Assembly: GCA_018881555.1 (NCBI GenBank)
Contig: JACAXG010000054.1
Coordinates: 3,713,723 to 3,777,722 of the forward strand
DNA from: Amblyornis subalaris
Taxonomy: Eukaryota > Chordata > Aves > Passeriformes > Ptilonorhynchidae
DNA length: 64,000 nt
Direction of reading: 5' to 3'
Of the stretch, positions 1 to 12,959 are shown in pieces; the stretch's first letter is position 1, and each line of letters starts with the position of its first letter. A model generated the notes under the pieces. It was not told the DNA's origin and ran no database searches. It saw only the letters and a list, made by a program, of their open reading frames with translations. A program made the position numbers and the translations under genes.

Positions 1-175
1 GGTCCTTCAGCAGAGCCTTCCTACCCTCCAGCAGGTCAACACTCTGACCCATCTTGGTGTCATCCGCAAATTTGCTAATGGTAGACTCAATCCCCTCATC
101 CAGATTATCAAAATATTAAACAGGACTGGGCCCACAATGATCCTTGGGGAACACCACTAATGACTGGATGCCAAC
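1..175 (-). mobile_element. CR1 retrotransposon fragment, ORF2 region, cut by window edge
   Basis: On the minus strand this is the late reverse-transcriptase part of CR1 ORF2. On the plus strand the diagnostic blocks are CTTGGTGTCATCCGCAAATT, the ACTCAATCCC segment, and AAACAGGACTGGGCCCA followed by GGGGAACACCACT. These are the reverse complement of the region around the FADD-type catalytic box. The element's 3' part lies to the left of base 1. Similarity fades near 175, which would be its truncated 5' end. The copy is diverged and has no long open frame, so it is a dead copy. Confidence 0.88.
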
Positions 176-3100
176 ACAGACAGGAAAAACCTTGCAGTGT
201 CTGCAGAGAACAGGCAGGTGCTGTTTCCCTTTTGCATGCTTGAAAAGAAATAGATTATGCCCCATTTATTTATCTGTGTGGGGGCCCAAAAAAAGAAATC
301 TAAGTGACTTTATTAACTTGGTCTTATCTGGTCTAATTCTCCTTAAAACACTATATAGATTCCTCGAACTCTCAATTCCTCATACAGTAGGATTTAGTGT
401 GGAAATAGAGAAAAAGTACAAAGGAGAAGTGTGAGGCTGTTCTCACCTACACCAGTATTTCCTTTTGGCTCATTGTATCAACAGGGCTTGAACGTATTTG
501 CAGTTGCAGCTTGACAGGACTCGGGACTGAAACTGGGAAAAGAGGGGATCCTAAACTGAACACAATGTGGAAGAAGAGAACAGAAAGCACCATGAATAGT
601 AGGAGAATGGGGGAGCAAGAGATGGAAAACAAGTGCAATCCTGCATCTNTTCTGTAAAAGAGAGACATTCTTCTCTAAAATTGTGTTGGGACTATTATAC
701 TGTCAGAAAGTTTTCTTTCTACTGAAAATAAAACCAGAAACAACTTTTAATCAGTACCTTCAGCCTACATCAATTTAAATCATACTTCAGAAAGTACTTA
801 AGGCAAACAAAACGATTCAGGTGAAAAGTTNCCTATTTAATCATGGGCATTTGAACAACAAATATCTTGTAATTACCTTGGTAGACACCGAATCANCTTA
901 ACAATGAACACTGCAATATTAACTATTCTGACCCAACCTTTTTCTACATCAGACAGAGGTACACAAGGACAACACTGATAATATCAAGCATTACAAATGA
1001 AGCATAATAATGCTTCAAGTATTTTTTCTTATTTTTTTCTGAGGTGCTTCTCTTTAACACACATGCATCATTTCCATGCCCACTGCAGGATGTTGACAGA
1101 AATGTTCTCTGCTGAGTTAACAGCGTTCTTCTAAAGGCAAGAAGTACTTTGTGNCCCTCATCCAACTTAATCTGTGTCTAACAGGACTGTTCTGCCTCAT
1201 TTCCACCAGTGTAAATTTTCAGCAATTAGGCACCAGCAAACAGCTACTTAATAATATAAATATTAACCCTATACAATAGGATCCATAATTGTCCTTATAA
1301 ATCNGTGGGCAAATCCATGGTTCTCTGAAGACCCTTGACAAATGGTTCNTTTTCCAAGCTCTCAGACACAGTCCTAAAGGCTGGTTAATTGTTTGCAACT
1401 TCCACTTCAGTTAGTGCAAGGCTTTTCTGAAACCTCCTTTNTCAGTGATTGGAAACATTCTTGCTTCAGGTTTGCTTCAGGACCTACTGGGTTTTTGTGT
1501 ATGTGCTGTCTCTCACATGTCTTTGTCCTTTGGTGTGCGCCCAGCCAGAGTCACTCTAAGTATCCTTTTTGTCAGGTTACACAGGCCACATTATTTGTCT
1601 TTTTCATCCCCTGACCCCTTTAGTAAATATTCTCTGCATCAGTTTTCATTCAAATTGTTTTATCTCAATGTGGCTAAGTAGCACTGTGAAGAGGTTTTAT
1701 GATTATATTTTCCCAAGAACTTACNCAACAGTAAATATTTTTCACTACAGTATTAGTGTGAGCAGCCATAAAGATGGCCTGGTTAAAAAGAGAAAACTAC
1801 TGAGTACAAGAAAATGGCTCCTGGAAAATATTGACAGAGCAATTGCTTGCCAAAGTGGGAGCTGGATGTCTGGGAAATAGGCCTGTGAACCACAAATGTC
1901 TTTAAAAAGTGCATCAGGTAACTTTGAAGTATAGCTGAAGTATCAAGAATCCAGAGACATCCTGAGGTACCATGAATAAGGACAAACAGAAGAAACTCTA
2001 ACTGCGATTTATCATCTGAAAAAGTAGAAACAGCCTGGGAAAATAAAATTAGTCTGGAAGAACTGAAAGTATAATTTAATCATTCAATTANTGGCTGTTA
2101 AAGATGAAAAATGGAAATTACCAACATGTGTTGACTGCTCGAAGTGGTGTTGTCCTACNCCCTCTTATGTCTCTAGCCTANAAAAAGAAGTGAATTTTTG
2201 ACCAAAATGGAGGGTCTTTTCTCTGAGAACTTTCTATGCCACACATACTTTTACTTTCCTAAACAAGTAGAATTTCACAGGAATTTTCTACCAGATCTTG
2301 CACTCTCGCTGAGAGTGCCCAGATGTCTCCAGACTCTGTGACATGGACCCACTTTGAAGTGACACTCTGTAATCTCATTGTGTCTCCTTTGGTCCCACTT
2401 TGGTGTCAGTTTCATTTGTCCTCACACCTCTGGGATGGTTGGATCCAACTTTGGGACTGATTTGTCCTCCTCTTTGGGAGGGTTTCACTCCTGAAATCTG
2501 TCTAATTCCCTAGATATCCCTACTATATCTATCNGTATAAGTAACCTATCATAAGCATATGTCCTTTTATATAGTTATTATCAAATGCCAACATTGGTCT
2601 TTCTATTGTTGTTATTATAAATTGCTTCACTAAGAAGTTTATTGTAACCTGCAATATACCTACTTGGTTTCTCTTATTNTATTACATATTGATATAGGAT
2701 TCATTTTTGCTGTTATTGATCCCTGTCATGCTATCGATTAATATTGATTAATCATTAATTGCTGATAGTAATTTGTAATAGCTTGATACATTTATACATA
2801 TTTATTTTATCTAAGTTATACTTTCTAGTGATAATTTCTGTGGGCTTGTGATAATCTGCAATAAAGCAGAGAAATTTAGAGGATAAAAGCTTCCAAGTCT
2901 CTGCGTATTATGAAATTCTNTGGACCCAAGGTTGCAATCTCTACACACCCACAGTTTTGGGTAACCTTCCAAGTCATAACAGCTATCCATATGACTATCC
3001 ACCTCATATATCCANACATTCTATATGACCTTTTTCTCTGTGTATTTTGTCTTCTGTTGATAAAAAGAGAAAGAAATGTTTTGATAGAAACTCACAAATC

Positions 3101-4550
3101 TACATGGTGAAGCTACATCAGTGAATCTTCTATTTAAACTCCAGATTTGAATTTTGCAGCCTAAAACTTTGATTCAACCTGTAATTGGCAAGCTGTGCAT
3201 TTCAGAGCCAGAATTTGATGAATGTCTCCATTCTATTCTGTTTGCTCTTGCAAACAGTAATGAAGAGTAATTACGTGGAAAAAATGTTGATTGAAAAATG
3301 TATATTTGCAAACCTGAGTTTTGAATGGACCTACATTACATTTAAAATATAGCTTCTCCAAACCCACCACAAAATTGCAGTGCATGCTATTTTGTTCAGT
3401 GTAACAAACCTCAGGGTAGATGTAAGAAAGAAGTGTTGTGTTCTCCTCTGCAGTCACATTCATCTTCAAAGCACATTTTTAACAGGAGGTTCAAAAATGA
3501 ATGCATTCATCACATAGAGAAATTGGCTTGCAGGTTGTAGGGATAAAATGATGTAACTATAAAGGCATAATTTTCCGTGTGGATTCTTCGTCTCACCTTA
3601 GTTATTCTGTTTCAGAAGTCACCTATTCAGAAATTTTGCTGTGCCAGAAGAACAAAATTACTTCTACAGCATACTTCTCTGTGTAGACAATTACCTATGA
3701 TTTATCTTTTCATTAACAATANAAACTTTCCATATGAATTTAGATAAGTATATATTTCACTATTTTACACAAAAAAATTAGAAGTCCTATCTAAACCATA
3801 GCATATTTAAGAAAACAGCTGATGTGTGATGTTTATAAAGTTTATGTTTTGTTGCTACAGTAGAAATAACTCAGAAGATAAAATGACAGTAATTTTGTGT
3901 TATGATGAAATAAGAAATCCATATATAACTAAAAAGTAAAGGGTTTTTTCTATTCCCTTAATGTCACCTTTGAGATCTCAATAAAGTAGCGATGGACAGA
4001 AGTGCAGATATTCAGAACCGATTTCTTTGTAGCTTCCCTGAGCATTTCTGTCCTCGAAGGAATCGAAAAATAAAAAGACAACTTTCATAAATTTTTTCTG
4101 TGCTATACAACAAATGTGAAATAACCATGAACAACCTCTTTCCATCGTGCAATTAAATCCATTTCAAGAAGGCAATAATAAGTTTGGGTTTGCTCTAANG
4201 GAATATTTTTTTAATATTTTCAGCTCAAATGTCTGTTTCACACATAAAAAAGACAGTTTACTCTGTTTGAGGAAATAGTTAAAATGCACATTACAAATTA
4301 ACTGAAACATCTTACAGATTCTAAATATAATCCTACATATAATGAATACTATAGCTTTACATACAATAAATGAAATTAATTCTGATTAGAGAAATTAATT
4401 CTGATTTTCAGTACAGAAAAAAAATCTCAGCACTGGAAAGTGAATAGCAGTAGCATGCTGCTTCAAATTTGTATACCATTTCAACAAGCTACTGCTTGTT
4501 GCTGTAAGCTATCTCTTCTGTACCAATAGAAGTGGCTATGGAGTTCAGCC
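176..4550. other. unique AT-rich DNA, no gene recognised
   Basis: Only short open frames (up to about 100 codons) with no recognisable product. About 2290-2510 is somewhat richer in G+C and repeats short blocks such as TTTGTCCTC, but matches no family I know. A 16-bp direct duplication lies at 4372-4406 and is listed separately. No RNA gene or transposon was seen. Confidence 0.6.
4372..4406. repeat. short direct duplication, period 19
   Basis: The 16-mer GAAATTAATTCTGATT occurs at 4372-4387 and again at 4391-4406, separated by 3 bases. The copies are identical, which suggests recent slippage. Confidence 0.9.
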
Positions 4551-4621
4551 CTGTCACAGTTTGGACAAACTTAGGAGGAAGACTCGAAGAGTCTCCTCTG
4601 CAGAAGATAGGGTTCTAAAAC

Positions 4622-4727
4622 TCCCCCCTCCCCCCCCCCCGCCCGCTTAAGAATTTATCAAAGGAAAGTGAAAAAACTGCTTATTTAACAAAACCAGCTG
4701 CTGGGGGGGTGGGGGCGGTTGGGGGGG
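4622..4727. repeat. paired C-run and G-run with quadruplex potential
   Basis: A C-rich run at about 4622-4645 (interrupted by single T and G bases) is followed about 58 bases later by a G-rich run at 4703-4727 of the form G7-T-G5-C-GG-TT-G7. Each can form a G-quadruplex on its G-rich strand, and the two could pair with each other as a long hairpin. They lie near the left end of the LTR-like block. Confidence 0.85.
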
Positions 4728-5692
4728 CACACAGGCACCAGGGGAAGGGAAGAAAAAAAAATGAATAATGTTAGATATTAAACCTCTCATGGCGAAGGCA
4801 ACCTGGATGAATTCGGAGTCCTTTGTTTCCTGGGTGTGGTTTTCTGCTCTGTCTCCTGAAGGCTGCTAGAGTACGAAGTCAAGTCCCCTCTGGGCCTAGG
4901 ATTGTGCAGGCCTCTCTCCAGGCCAAGGGTGTAGGCCCCAGAGTTCAGTGGTCTGTTGTAAAGTTCCGAAGGAAGAAGGAGAAAGAAACCACGATAGTAG
5001 GAAAAAGCTGTCTTCTTTCCTTGCCTCGGGTGGAGGAGGGAAAAAAGCCAAGAGTGTTTTAACTCCCTCCGATATCCCTCACCTGAGTAAAAGCAGGGCC
5101 AAAACCTCACAGGAAAAAAAAGGGTAAAAGTAAAAGTGAAACACAAATCTAGTAAGAGTTTAGTAAGAACTTAGTTTTAAGTTAAAAGGAGATAATTTTA
5201 GCCAAGCAGTAGATAGACTCAGGTGGAGTTAATTAAGAAGTTAATAATTAGCTGAGAAAGAAACTAGAAGAAGGCCTCTGACTGATTGTGCGTCACTAGA
5301 AGTTTGTTCAGCTGCATCCACACGAGAAATAGAGAAACTGAATTAGAGAGATCAGAAGGAAAAGAGACGTGTTAATTACTCTATTTGAGGAATCTGCTCA
5401 TGAGTAACGGGGAGGGTAGAACATGGTGATCTCAGGGTCAAATCAATTGTAAAAGTGCAAAAGTAGAAAGGTCAGGGACGAAGACTACGGTCTGACTTCA
5501 TCAATAGCCCATTCCTCAAATTCAAAATAGACCCCAGACTCATTTAAAGAGTAAAGTATGCATGCTTAATGATATTAAACTCATTATCATAGGAAGCGGG
5601 AGATGGGAAGTGTCTATGTTATGACTATGTATTTGTATTTTGAATATTCAAGACTGTTGTAGATAAATGGATTGTGTATTGTTTTAGAAATC

Positions 5693-5736
5693 GGCACTAC
5701 GTCTGAGTACGTAGCTGCCCCAGCGCTGTCATTAAA
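5693..5736 (+). promoter_or_regulatory. stem-loop followed by ATTAAA poly(A) signal
   Basis: GGCA-CTACGT pairs with ACGTAG-(C)-TGCC around a 6-base loop (CTGAGT). This gives a 10-bp stem with one bulged C at 5693-5719. ATTAAA follows at 5731-5736. A hairpin just before a polyadenylation signal is a common R-region arrangement in retroviral LTRs, and this is the main support for plus-strand orientation of the block. Confidence 0.6.
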
Positions 5737-5800
5737 CATACTTTTCCTAACTTTAACAAGTTTGGAGAATCTTTGTCCGTGGGGTCTGGAATATCTTAAA

Positions 5801-6749
5801 TATTTCTGTATCAAAAGGTGTTCCCCTTGCCTTCAGCTGCAGAAAAAGTGGCTGGCAAGAATTCTCTCCTGAGAACCACAAAAACAGCTAGCGATAAAAC
5901 CAGGAATATAAATACCCTCGAAGAAAATCAAAACACAGNGCCTGGCTTCTTGAGCCAGCTTAAAGACACAGAGTTAATATTTTGCATTAAGCAGGCCATT
6001 GGGATATATAGCATCATAAAGTCACCCCAAGACAAGCCCAATGCTGTTAAAAATTTCAGTTAAAAATAAGCTCGTGATCAAAGTTTTCAAACACATATCA
6101 TTTAAATACCATATGCTTAAATCAGAAAAGTATTAAGTGAAAGACAGCATCTCTCTGAACCACTACAAATTGTGCAAAACATTGCAAATTTTCTCATTTA
6201 GCAACTTTATTTTTAATCTCCAAATTAGAAAATGCTATCCATTACAATTCTGTAGTTGGTTCCCTTATGTTCAAAATACAGTATATTGGCCACAACTTCA
6301 ATATAAGAATCCATGAATTATGTTATGTATGACAAATTATTTTTGAAGATTATTAGAAGATCACATCTATAGTGAGAAAAAATAAATTTTTATGAACTTT
6401 TTTTTCGGAAGCACAGTTTTGATATCTGACACAGAGAAATCTCTGTAGAAGTATACGGACACTCAGGTGTGGACAAAGAAAATCATGTGTGGAGATCTTT
6501 ACATGCTAAACTACCTATGGTGAATACTAGTTGGCCACAATAAAGATCAGTTAGAGAACATTGAAGCAACGGGCATGAAACCAAATGCATTTAAGTTGAA
6601 GCTGGTCAATGTCACTGGAAGGTTGTTCTCTACATTTTTTGGCCATGTAAACCAGAGAAGATTCGTGAANACTGAGAAAAGACAAACATCAGGTCCAGTT
6701 TCCAACAATAATTTGGAATTAATTCTAATTTTTAAGATGTCCTTGCCTT
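5801..6749. other. unique AT-rich DNA, no gene recognised
   Basis: Begins at the uncertain right edge of the LTR-like block. Contains a short open frame (5818-6063) without recognisable similarity. No repeat family identified. Confidence 0.55.
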
Positions 6750-6825
6750 GACTCAGGGATTGGACTTTGTGATTCCCAGAAATTCCTTCCAGCCTGAAGC
6801 ATTCTGGTATTTTGTCATAGATCTT
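6750..6825 (+). mobile_element. old CR1 3'-end relic
   Basis: GGATTGGACTTTGTGATTCC, then CCTTCCAGCCTGAAGCATTCTGG, follow the order of the CR1 3' untranslated end (gacta-gatgatc ... ccttccaacc-tgaa-cattctg). The copy is strongly diverged and only the tail is clear. It may extend further left in a form I cannot follow. Confidence 0.55.
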
Positions 6826-9800
6826 GTAGTCGAATTTTGAGACAATAGTTGATATATATAGGCATATAGCTTAAGACACAGGGAATTTGAAGCAGAGGGG
6901 AACACTAAACCACTAAGCAATACTTACTAGTATGAAACAAGACAGGANGTGTTGTATTAAAATATTGCCAAAGAAATTGTCTGCATTATGGATAAAAGAG
7001 TGAATCAGTATTAGAATGATTTGTGGGTGGAACTATGGTTACCAATAAAGTGGCTCCCTCGCTTGCTTTGTAATAGTTACAGATCTATGTTGTTTTGTGC
7101 TAAAATAGAAGTTTATCTACATGCCCTTATGTAACTCTGAATATTGGATTTGCACTTTGTTGACATGATTTATAAATGTTTGATTATAGCTGTAGCTTGC
7201 TGATGGAAAGAAGCATTTTCTGAGCAATATGTCATCACTTCACCTTTGTGCTTTGCGGTAAGAAATAGGCTCAATCTATTTAAGCTCTTTGACAGTAAAC
7301 ACTATCTGATGTTTTTCCCTGAGGGGCTCATTATCTCAAGTGGCAGATTTTGCCACTAACAGCGCACTCAAAAGGGGTTTGAGAAGTCAAGGTAAGGTAA
7401 AAAGCTGCTTTTCGTAATGAGCCATCTTGCAGGATGTGAACAAGATAGTTTTCAGACCTGTGTGCGTGAATACTTGTGAGTCAAATATGAACTACAGTGG
7501 CAGCAAAAAGAAAGGTGAAAGCAATTAATTTTTACCTGTGATAGAGCAGCTTTTTCTATGCTGTTTATCATCACGGTATCTAAAGCACACTGACATGTCA
7601 NGGGCAGAGGTTGCTAATAGAATGAAACTGGTCTAGCACGGAACAACCNCCTGCTTAGTTAAGGTCAGAAACCAGTGTAGAGAACCTGAGAGAGCAGGAG
7701 AGGTGACTTTTTGAAAAGTCTGGGGAAAACTATTCAGTGGAGATCTGAAGACTGATCTTTGGGTGATATATGTTTACTTTATTTGTATTATAAGAACAAT
7801 CCATCTGCAACAAAAAATATTCACAGAATTCTAGTCATGTATTGCAAAAAGGCAGGGTGTGATTGGCCAATACATGGGAAACACAGACAAAAATGTGTTC
7901 AGATCTGAGGGAAGGATTGCATCTCATTTTGTGTTTGGGGAGAGTGAGGTCATCGGTATTCCATTCCCTCTTCCTTCATGTCTCACTGAGGATGCCTGTC
8001 CAATAGTAAACTCAGAGCTGNTATTCTACTCTCCTGAGATAAATATATCTGCAAATATCTCGCTTTCTCTGTTTGTAAAGGTCTCAGTCACTTTGGCTAA
8101 ATTCTCTGTATGAAATGAAAACCATTTAGGACGTAAGCAAAACATTTGTGTATATATTTCAAATTTTTTTTTTTGTTCCTTTAGGAAACATCTGTTTTAA
8201 AAAAACAAATCTGCTTGATGGGTAANTTGCTAAAAGAGAAGCTGTGAGGGCATTTCTCAGCAATATTATACATTCAGTTTGTCAATATTGAATAAATACC
8301 ATAATGTTCTTCTGTTTGATGCTACTGCTACTGCAAAATGCAGCAACAAGCAAAATTTGCCAACAAGTGTTCAGGCTCTTGGAAATGACAATATTCCAAC
8401 AACAATTTAATATATTATCNATAAATATAACTTAGGGCTCGGCTAAGTTAAACATGTTCAGTTCGAGATAGCTGGGAACTGGGAAGAGTCAGGAACTTCT
8501 TATGTAAATATAGAGAAGAAAAATCTTTTCTGGTACAGTAAAGTATTTGTGATGCGAAAGGTGCTGATTACTTCACTACATGTGACACAGAAAGGTAATA
8601 CAATGCTATAGTTAAGAGGGTGATACGAGACCAAGACAAACTGATTTAAAAGAAATCAGTGCTCTTCTTCAAATTCAAAATTCAGAATTTACAGCTCAGG
8701 TAAGCCATCTGCATAAGAGCCTTCAGTCTTACAAAGCTGATAGTAAAGAGAAGAGAAGCTGTAAAAAATAAGCTGATAGTAACTTATTTGTCCTGTGTAG
8801 TTCAAGCAGAAAAGTAATGCTAACTTTGACTAACTAATATTTTGTGTACAGACATCTCTAAAACTTTTTCAGGACATTAAGCTTTACAGGTACTTAGATA
8901 AAAGTATTCAGTCCCAGAATAAATTGAAATAGTCTGACAGACTGTTACTTATTCAGAGTAATTTTCCCATGAACCAAAATGCAGATATCAAACTTTTTCA
9001 CCTGTCAAGGTAGGCTGTTAACGTGAATGGCAGAAAATGCAGAAAACAAGGACAGCTTTATTGACAGAAGATGCTTCTGCAGGTTTGTTTGCGTTTTTTT
9101 TACTGTCTAAAAGTATAATTCTTTGAAAATCTGTATTCTTCTTAAAAGGTGTTTGAGTGACCACTATGACAAGGACAGAGTTTAAGACCATGTGGACACC
9201 ACCAGCCTTGACTGTCCCTGTCCTTCCCCTCAGGACTCCCGCTAGGAGCCACTGGCCTAGTCAATGCCCTGACAGTTCATTCTGTCACATCCAGTAGACA
9301 TGAATTTCCTTCCTTTTCAAAGAAAGACAGCAGTGGTAAAAACTGTCCACCAGAGATGTTGAGAGATCTGATGGAAAGATATGCTCTGGAAACCACATAC
9401 CTGTGTTGTGTGCTGCTGAAATGAATTGAAGAGGAAATCCAGTCACAACTTTGTTTATGTTAGGAAAATGTAAACCAATAAAAGAGCAGGAATTCTCAAG
9501 ATTTTGCAACAATTTTATCCTAACTTGCCTCAAAATATTGATTGAATAAGAAAACTGGGTGCTGGTAAGAAAGTTTCTTTTTTGTGTGAAGGTCTTGAAA
9601 AACCTGAGAATTTTGAAGCTATTTTTTATAGCCTAAAACTATTTCAGGCATACTGTTATGCCTCTAATTTCTTCTGGTTTTGTAGAGAAAGGGTTTCTTG
9701 TTTTCATTCAGCTTATACCATGCTTCCTTTTTGACTCTATTACCCTTCATCAGTTGCACGAGCAAGAGCAAGGCCGTCNTTACAGTATTCCAAGAGAGGA

Positions 9801-12275
9801 AAGAAATACTTCAGGGGTATTTGGCTAGTGAAGAAGTATTTCCATTCCTCACCTTGTTTAGTGTGTGGTGTTGTTCCATGTGCGGGATCTTCGAAGACAT
9901 CACAAAAACGACCTGGGATTTTATTAGAACAATATTACGTCACCGCAGTAATCATCAGGCATGAAACGTGAGCCTATGTCAGAAAGTGCAGAATTATCTA
10001 AATTTTTTTGACCTGAAATAACAGAAATATAAGCTTTGGTGTACATTTTTCTGAATTAAATTGTCTCTCTTCAAATCCTAGTCTGGGATTCAGGCAATTA
10101 TCTTGTTTAAGGACATTTGAAAACTGTGTGTGAGTATCCAAATATCAGTACTTTAGGTTCTCTGACATTATCAAGTCTCATTAAAATGTCTTCATCTATG
10201 AAAGATGATATTTGAATAACAAATCAGCTGCCCAAACAGATGTCTAGAGACATCTTAGAAATAAGTGAGAAATTTTGGTGTTTAAAATTACATTGGACAT
10301 GTACATTATCAGTTTTNCTGTAGTTGATGTAATGTATTAGGCATTTTGTTAGTGTACTTAGTAAAACTGAATATGGGTAAGTATAGTAAAAAGGAATGGA
10401 ATATAAATATTACTTAATACTTTCTTGAAATATTAAGATTCAGTTCTCTTTCAATCAGAAGGAAATACACTTTGCCCAGTACATGATCATTTTAAATTTT
10501 TTTCAGTAGATAACTTCCCTGTCATAAATGATAATGAATGAATCCTGTTTAAATTTCAAGANGCTGCAGTTTAAAAAATCTTTTAATATTTGGACACATT
10601 ATCAAAAGGATGCAATTCTATTTTCTTCAAAGTTCAGGAGGCCTAAAAATATCACTCTCTGCTTAAACTACAGTATTATTGATTTTTGCCCTTAAAAGAC
10701 NGTGTGGTTTGCCCTTAACATTCTAATTAAAATGGGGATTTANTCTCCAAACTACCTTTCAACAATAATAAACTGACTTAAAACACGATATTAAAGAAAA
10801 ATCTTGTAGAAAAAGATGATGTTTCCTTGACAATATACAAGATCAATACACTATTTTCATAGTTGCCATTCAAATATGATATATTATTGAAAATACACTT
10901 AGTTTAACATGTATATAAAATAATACTTTAAAGATCAATACTACTACTACTCTTCAGTGTTAACTACATAAAAAGTTATAATTTATACTCCTGATATTAC
11001 ATATATATTTATCATTAAAAATAATTTATTGGCAAAATACCCCAAAAAACTAAGGAATAAAAAAATGGCAAAGTTTGGATTCTTACCTTCCAAATCAAGG
11101 CACTAACATGAGTCCAGTAAGACAACAGAGAAACATTTGAAAACNGAGTCACCAGGAAGGGCAACCCTATTTGCCTATTTGTCCCTCTTAAATGCTTTAT
11201 TTAAGTGACTATAACTGGGTGATATGAAAACAAGACTGAAGAACTAAGAAACAGAGGCTTGTATGCCCCTCCTTTGGAGTGAACAGAACAGTCCTTTTGG
11301 GAAAGCAGAACTATTCATGATTCAGCTTGAGGATCCATGAAACTTCTGGAAAATCAGATTACATTTACAAGACTCTCTCTTTGTTAGTCAGCATTTTCCA
11401 TTAAGATACTAGATGTAATTGACATACATTATTCCAGGTGTAAGAAGTCTCTCAAGGTAAAAAATTAGAAGTAGTTGTGATCTTGATTCTAAATTTCACT
11501 TCCAATTTCTTTATAATTTTCTGGTTTTGTATGGTTACTTGTAACTATAGTCTTCATCAAGTCATATAGGCTGGAAAGAGCAAGAATTTTTAAATTAAAA
11601 TAAATCAATGGGCTGTTTCTGTGTCTTTTTTATCTGACTCTCCTGTTGCTTGACTAATCCTCTCCTCACTCACTTAAATATTCCAAAAACTGTTATTTTA
11701 ATTTTCACTTTCTCTGACAGCACTGAAACTACTATTAAGCTTTTCTTTTATGTAAATCACCATTTTACTATGAATATTTGAACCATTTCTGTCAAAGGCA
11801 GGATCAAAAGAGAGAAAGAAACATAAAATGCTTCTTAAAAACTAGGACACTGCTGAAAAAGTGTTNAAAGATCAATTAAAGATGGCAATTATTTTTCCAA
11901 GGACCCATTCAAGAAAAGTAGAGTATACATTNGCTTACTGTGAGGCACAGATGAAAGGAATCTCATTAATGATATCTTAATTTTAATACATTTCAAAGAG
12001 AAGTTTTACATGTTTGAGAGCCCAAACAAATCCATAAACACAGAAATCAGTTGAGTCCTCAGAAAATGCTGTATTCTGCTGAGTCCTCAGAAAATGTTAA
12101 TGTACCTCTTAATTTACTACTAGGTCCTAAGTTTAGTAGATAATCCTACTTCTATAAGCATATGTCAGGAGNTTACTGCATAAACTTTAAGCATAGTTTA
12201 ATTTCAGAGAAAGTCATGCATCGTGTGATGTATTTGTTTCTATTTTTTAGATGAGCGTAAAATATATTTCTATTT
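6826..12275. other. unique AT-rich DNA, no gene recognised
   Basis: No coding gene or repeat family recognised. About 7190-7500 looks more like conserved non-coding DNA (see findings). About 9160-9290 is a small GC-richer patch. A CRE-like TTACGTCACC occurs near 9936. A strong donor-like CAG/GTAAGC occurs at 8700, but the sequence before it has stops in all frames. 10450-11050 is especially AT-rich. Confidence 0.55.
12052..12096. repeat. short direct duplication, period 28
   Basis: The 17-mer TGAGTCCTCAGAAAATG is present at 12052-12068 and 12080-12096, separated by 11 bases. The copies are identical. Confidence 0.92.
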
Positions 12276-12315
12276 AAAAAACCAAACCAAAAAAACCACA
12301 AAAACCAAAAACCCC
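12276..12315. repeat. A/C-only simple repeat
   Basis: About 40 bases made almost only of A and C in irregular AAACC, AAAAACC and AAACCACA units. Low-complexity DNA. Confidence 0.8.
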
Positions 12316-12959
12316 ATGCAATTTCAAAACATGGTTTTCTGGGAACATTTCATTTCTATGCGAGACAGGTAGAGTTAATCATTCAGAATTGTCAGAAAAG
12401 CATTACTATAGAAAAGATACACAGCAACAGGGGAAATAATGACTGTACATGAATATCTTTGCAGTTACCCAGTATTCTTCCAGGTACAGTGATCAGCAGA
12501 TATTCAGGCAAGAGAAGAAAAACTTAAACTGAAATCAAAGACAAAAAAACCTCAGGTTTTTATTCTCTTCAGAATTTTATAGGAAAAAAAATAGCAAATA
12601 TAGTTGCTATTACGAATATAATTGAGTAATTTGGCATTAATGCCTTCAAAATCATTTTGCAAAGGGTAGTGAGGGAAGAAAATATTTGCCTGTTAAAAGC
12701 TAAACTATTGTACATGTGTTTGTCAGAATATTGTGTCTCTAAACAATATATGTCTAATGTTTTGTTGCCCTTCTGGCTGTTTCTAAAGAACATTTACATA
12801 TTTTGATTTTGTACACAGGCTGAAAAAATCNAACGTTCTTGCATTTTCTCTTCCGCAGTTTTACTCCTCAGCTATTACTTTTATCAGCTAAAACATAGAT
12901 TTAGCTTTCTCTCTTCCTTTCACTTGAGTNACTACTTTTATAATTTCTGGGCTCTGATG

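Larger units (their letters stand above)
4551..5800 (+). mobile_element. candidate LTR block (endogenous retrovirus-like), possibly composite
   Basis: This block differs from its surroundings. It holds about twenty CpG sites in a CpG-poor neighbourhood, which suggests a younger insertion. It opens with TGTCACAGTTTGGACAAAC, which begins with TGT as LTRs usually do. The right end looks like the R/U5 part of a plus-strand LTR: a strong hairpin at 5693-5719, then ATTAAA at 5731-5736, then a T-rich and GT-containing stretch to about 5800. An interferon-response-like motif, AAAAGTAAAAGTGAAACAC, lies near 5130. No gag, pol or env code, primer-binding site or clear target-site duplication was found, so it would be a solo LTR or two partial LTRs side by side. 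Both boundaries are uncertain. The short minus-strand open frame at 4787-5146 is probably fortuitous. Confidence 0.45.

Noticed and set aside
4787..5146. 119-codon minus-strand frame
   Set aside because: Lies inside the LTR-like block, has biased serine/arginine/phenylalanine composition and no domain I recognise; an overlapping plus frame is also open.
7801..7840. CR1-tail-like TTCACAGAATTCTAG
   Set aside because: No CR1 sequence on either side.
8641..8705. Strong donor CAG/GTAAGC
   Set aside because: The candidate upstream segments have stops in all frames or no pyrimidine tract.
11042..11170. Minus-strand donor GGAAG/GTAAGA preceded by an open stretch
   Set aside because: No acceptable acceptor upstream and the open stretch is only about 60 codons; judged a decoy.
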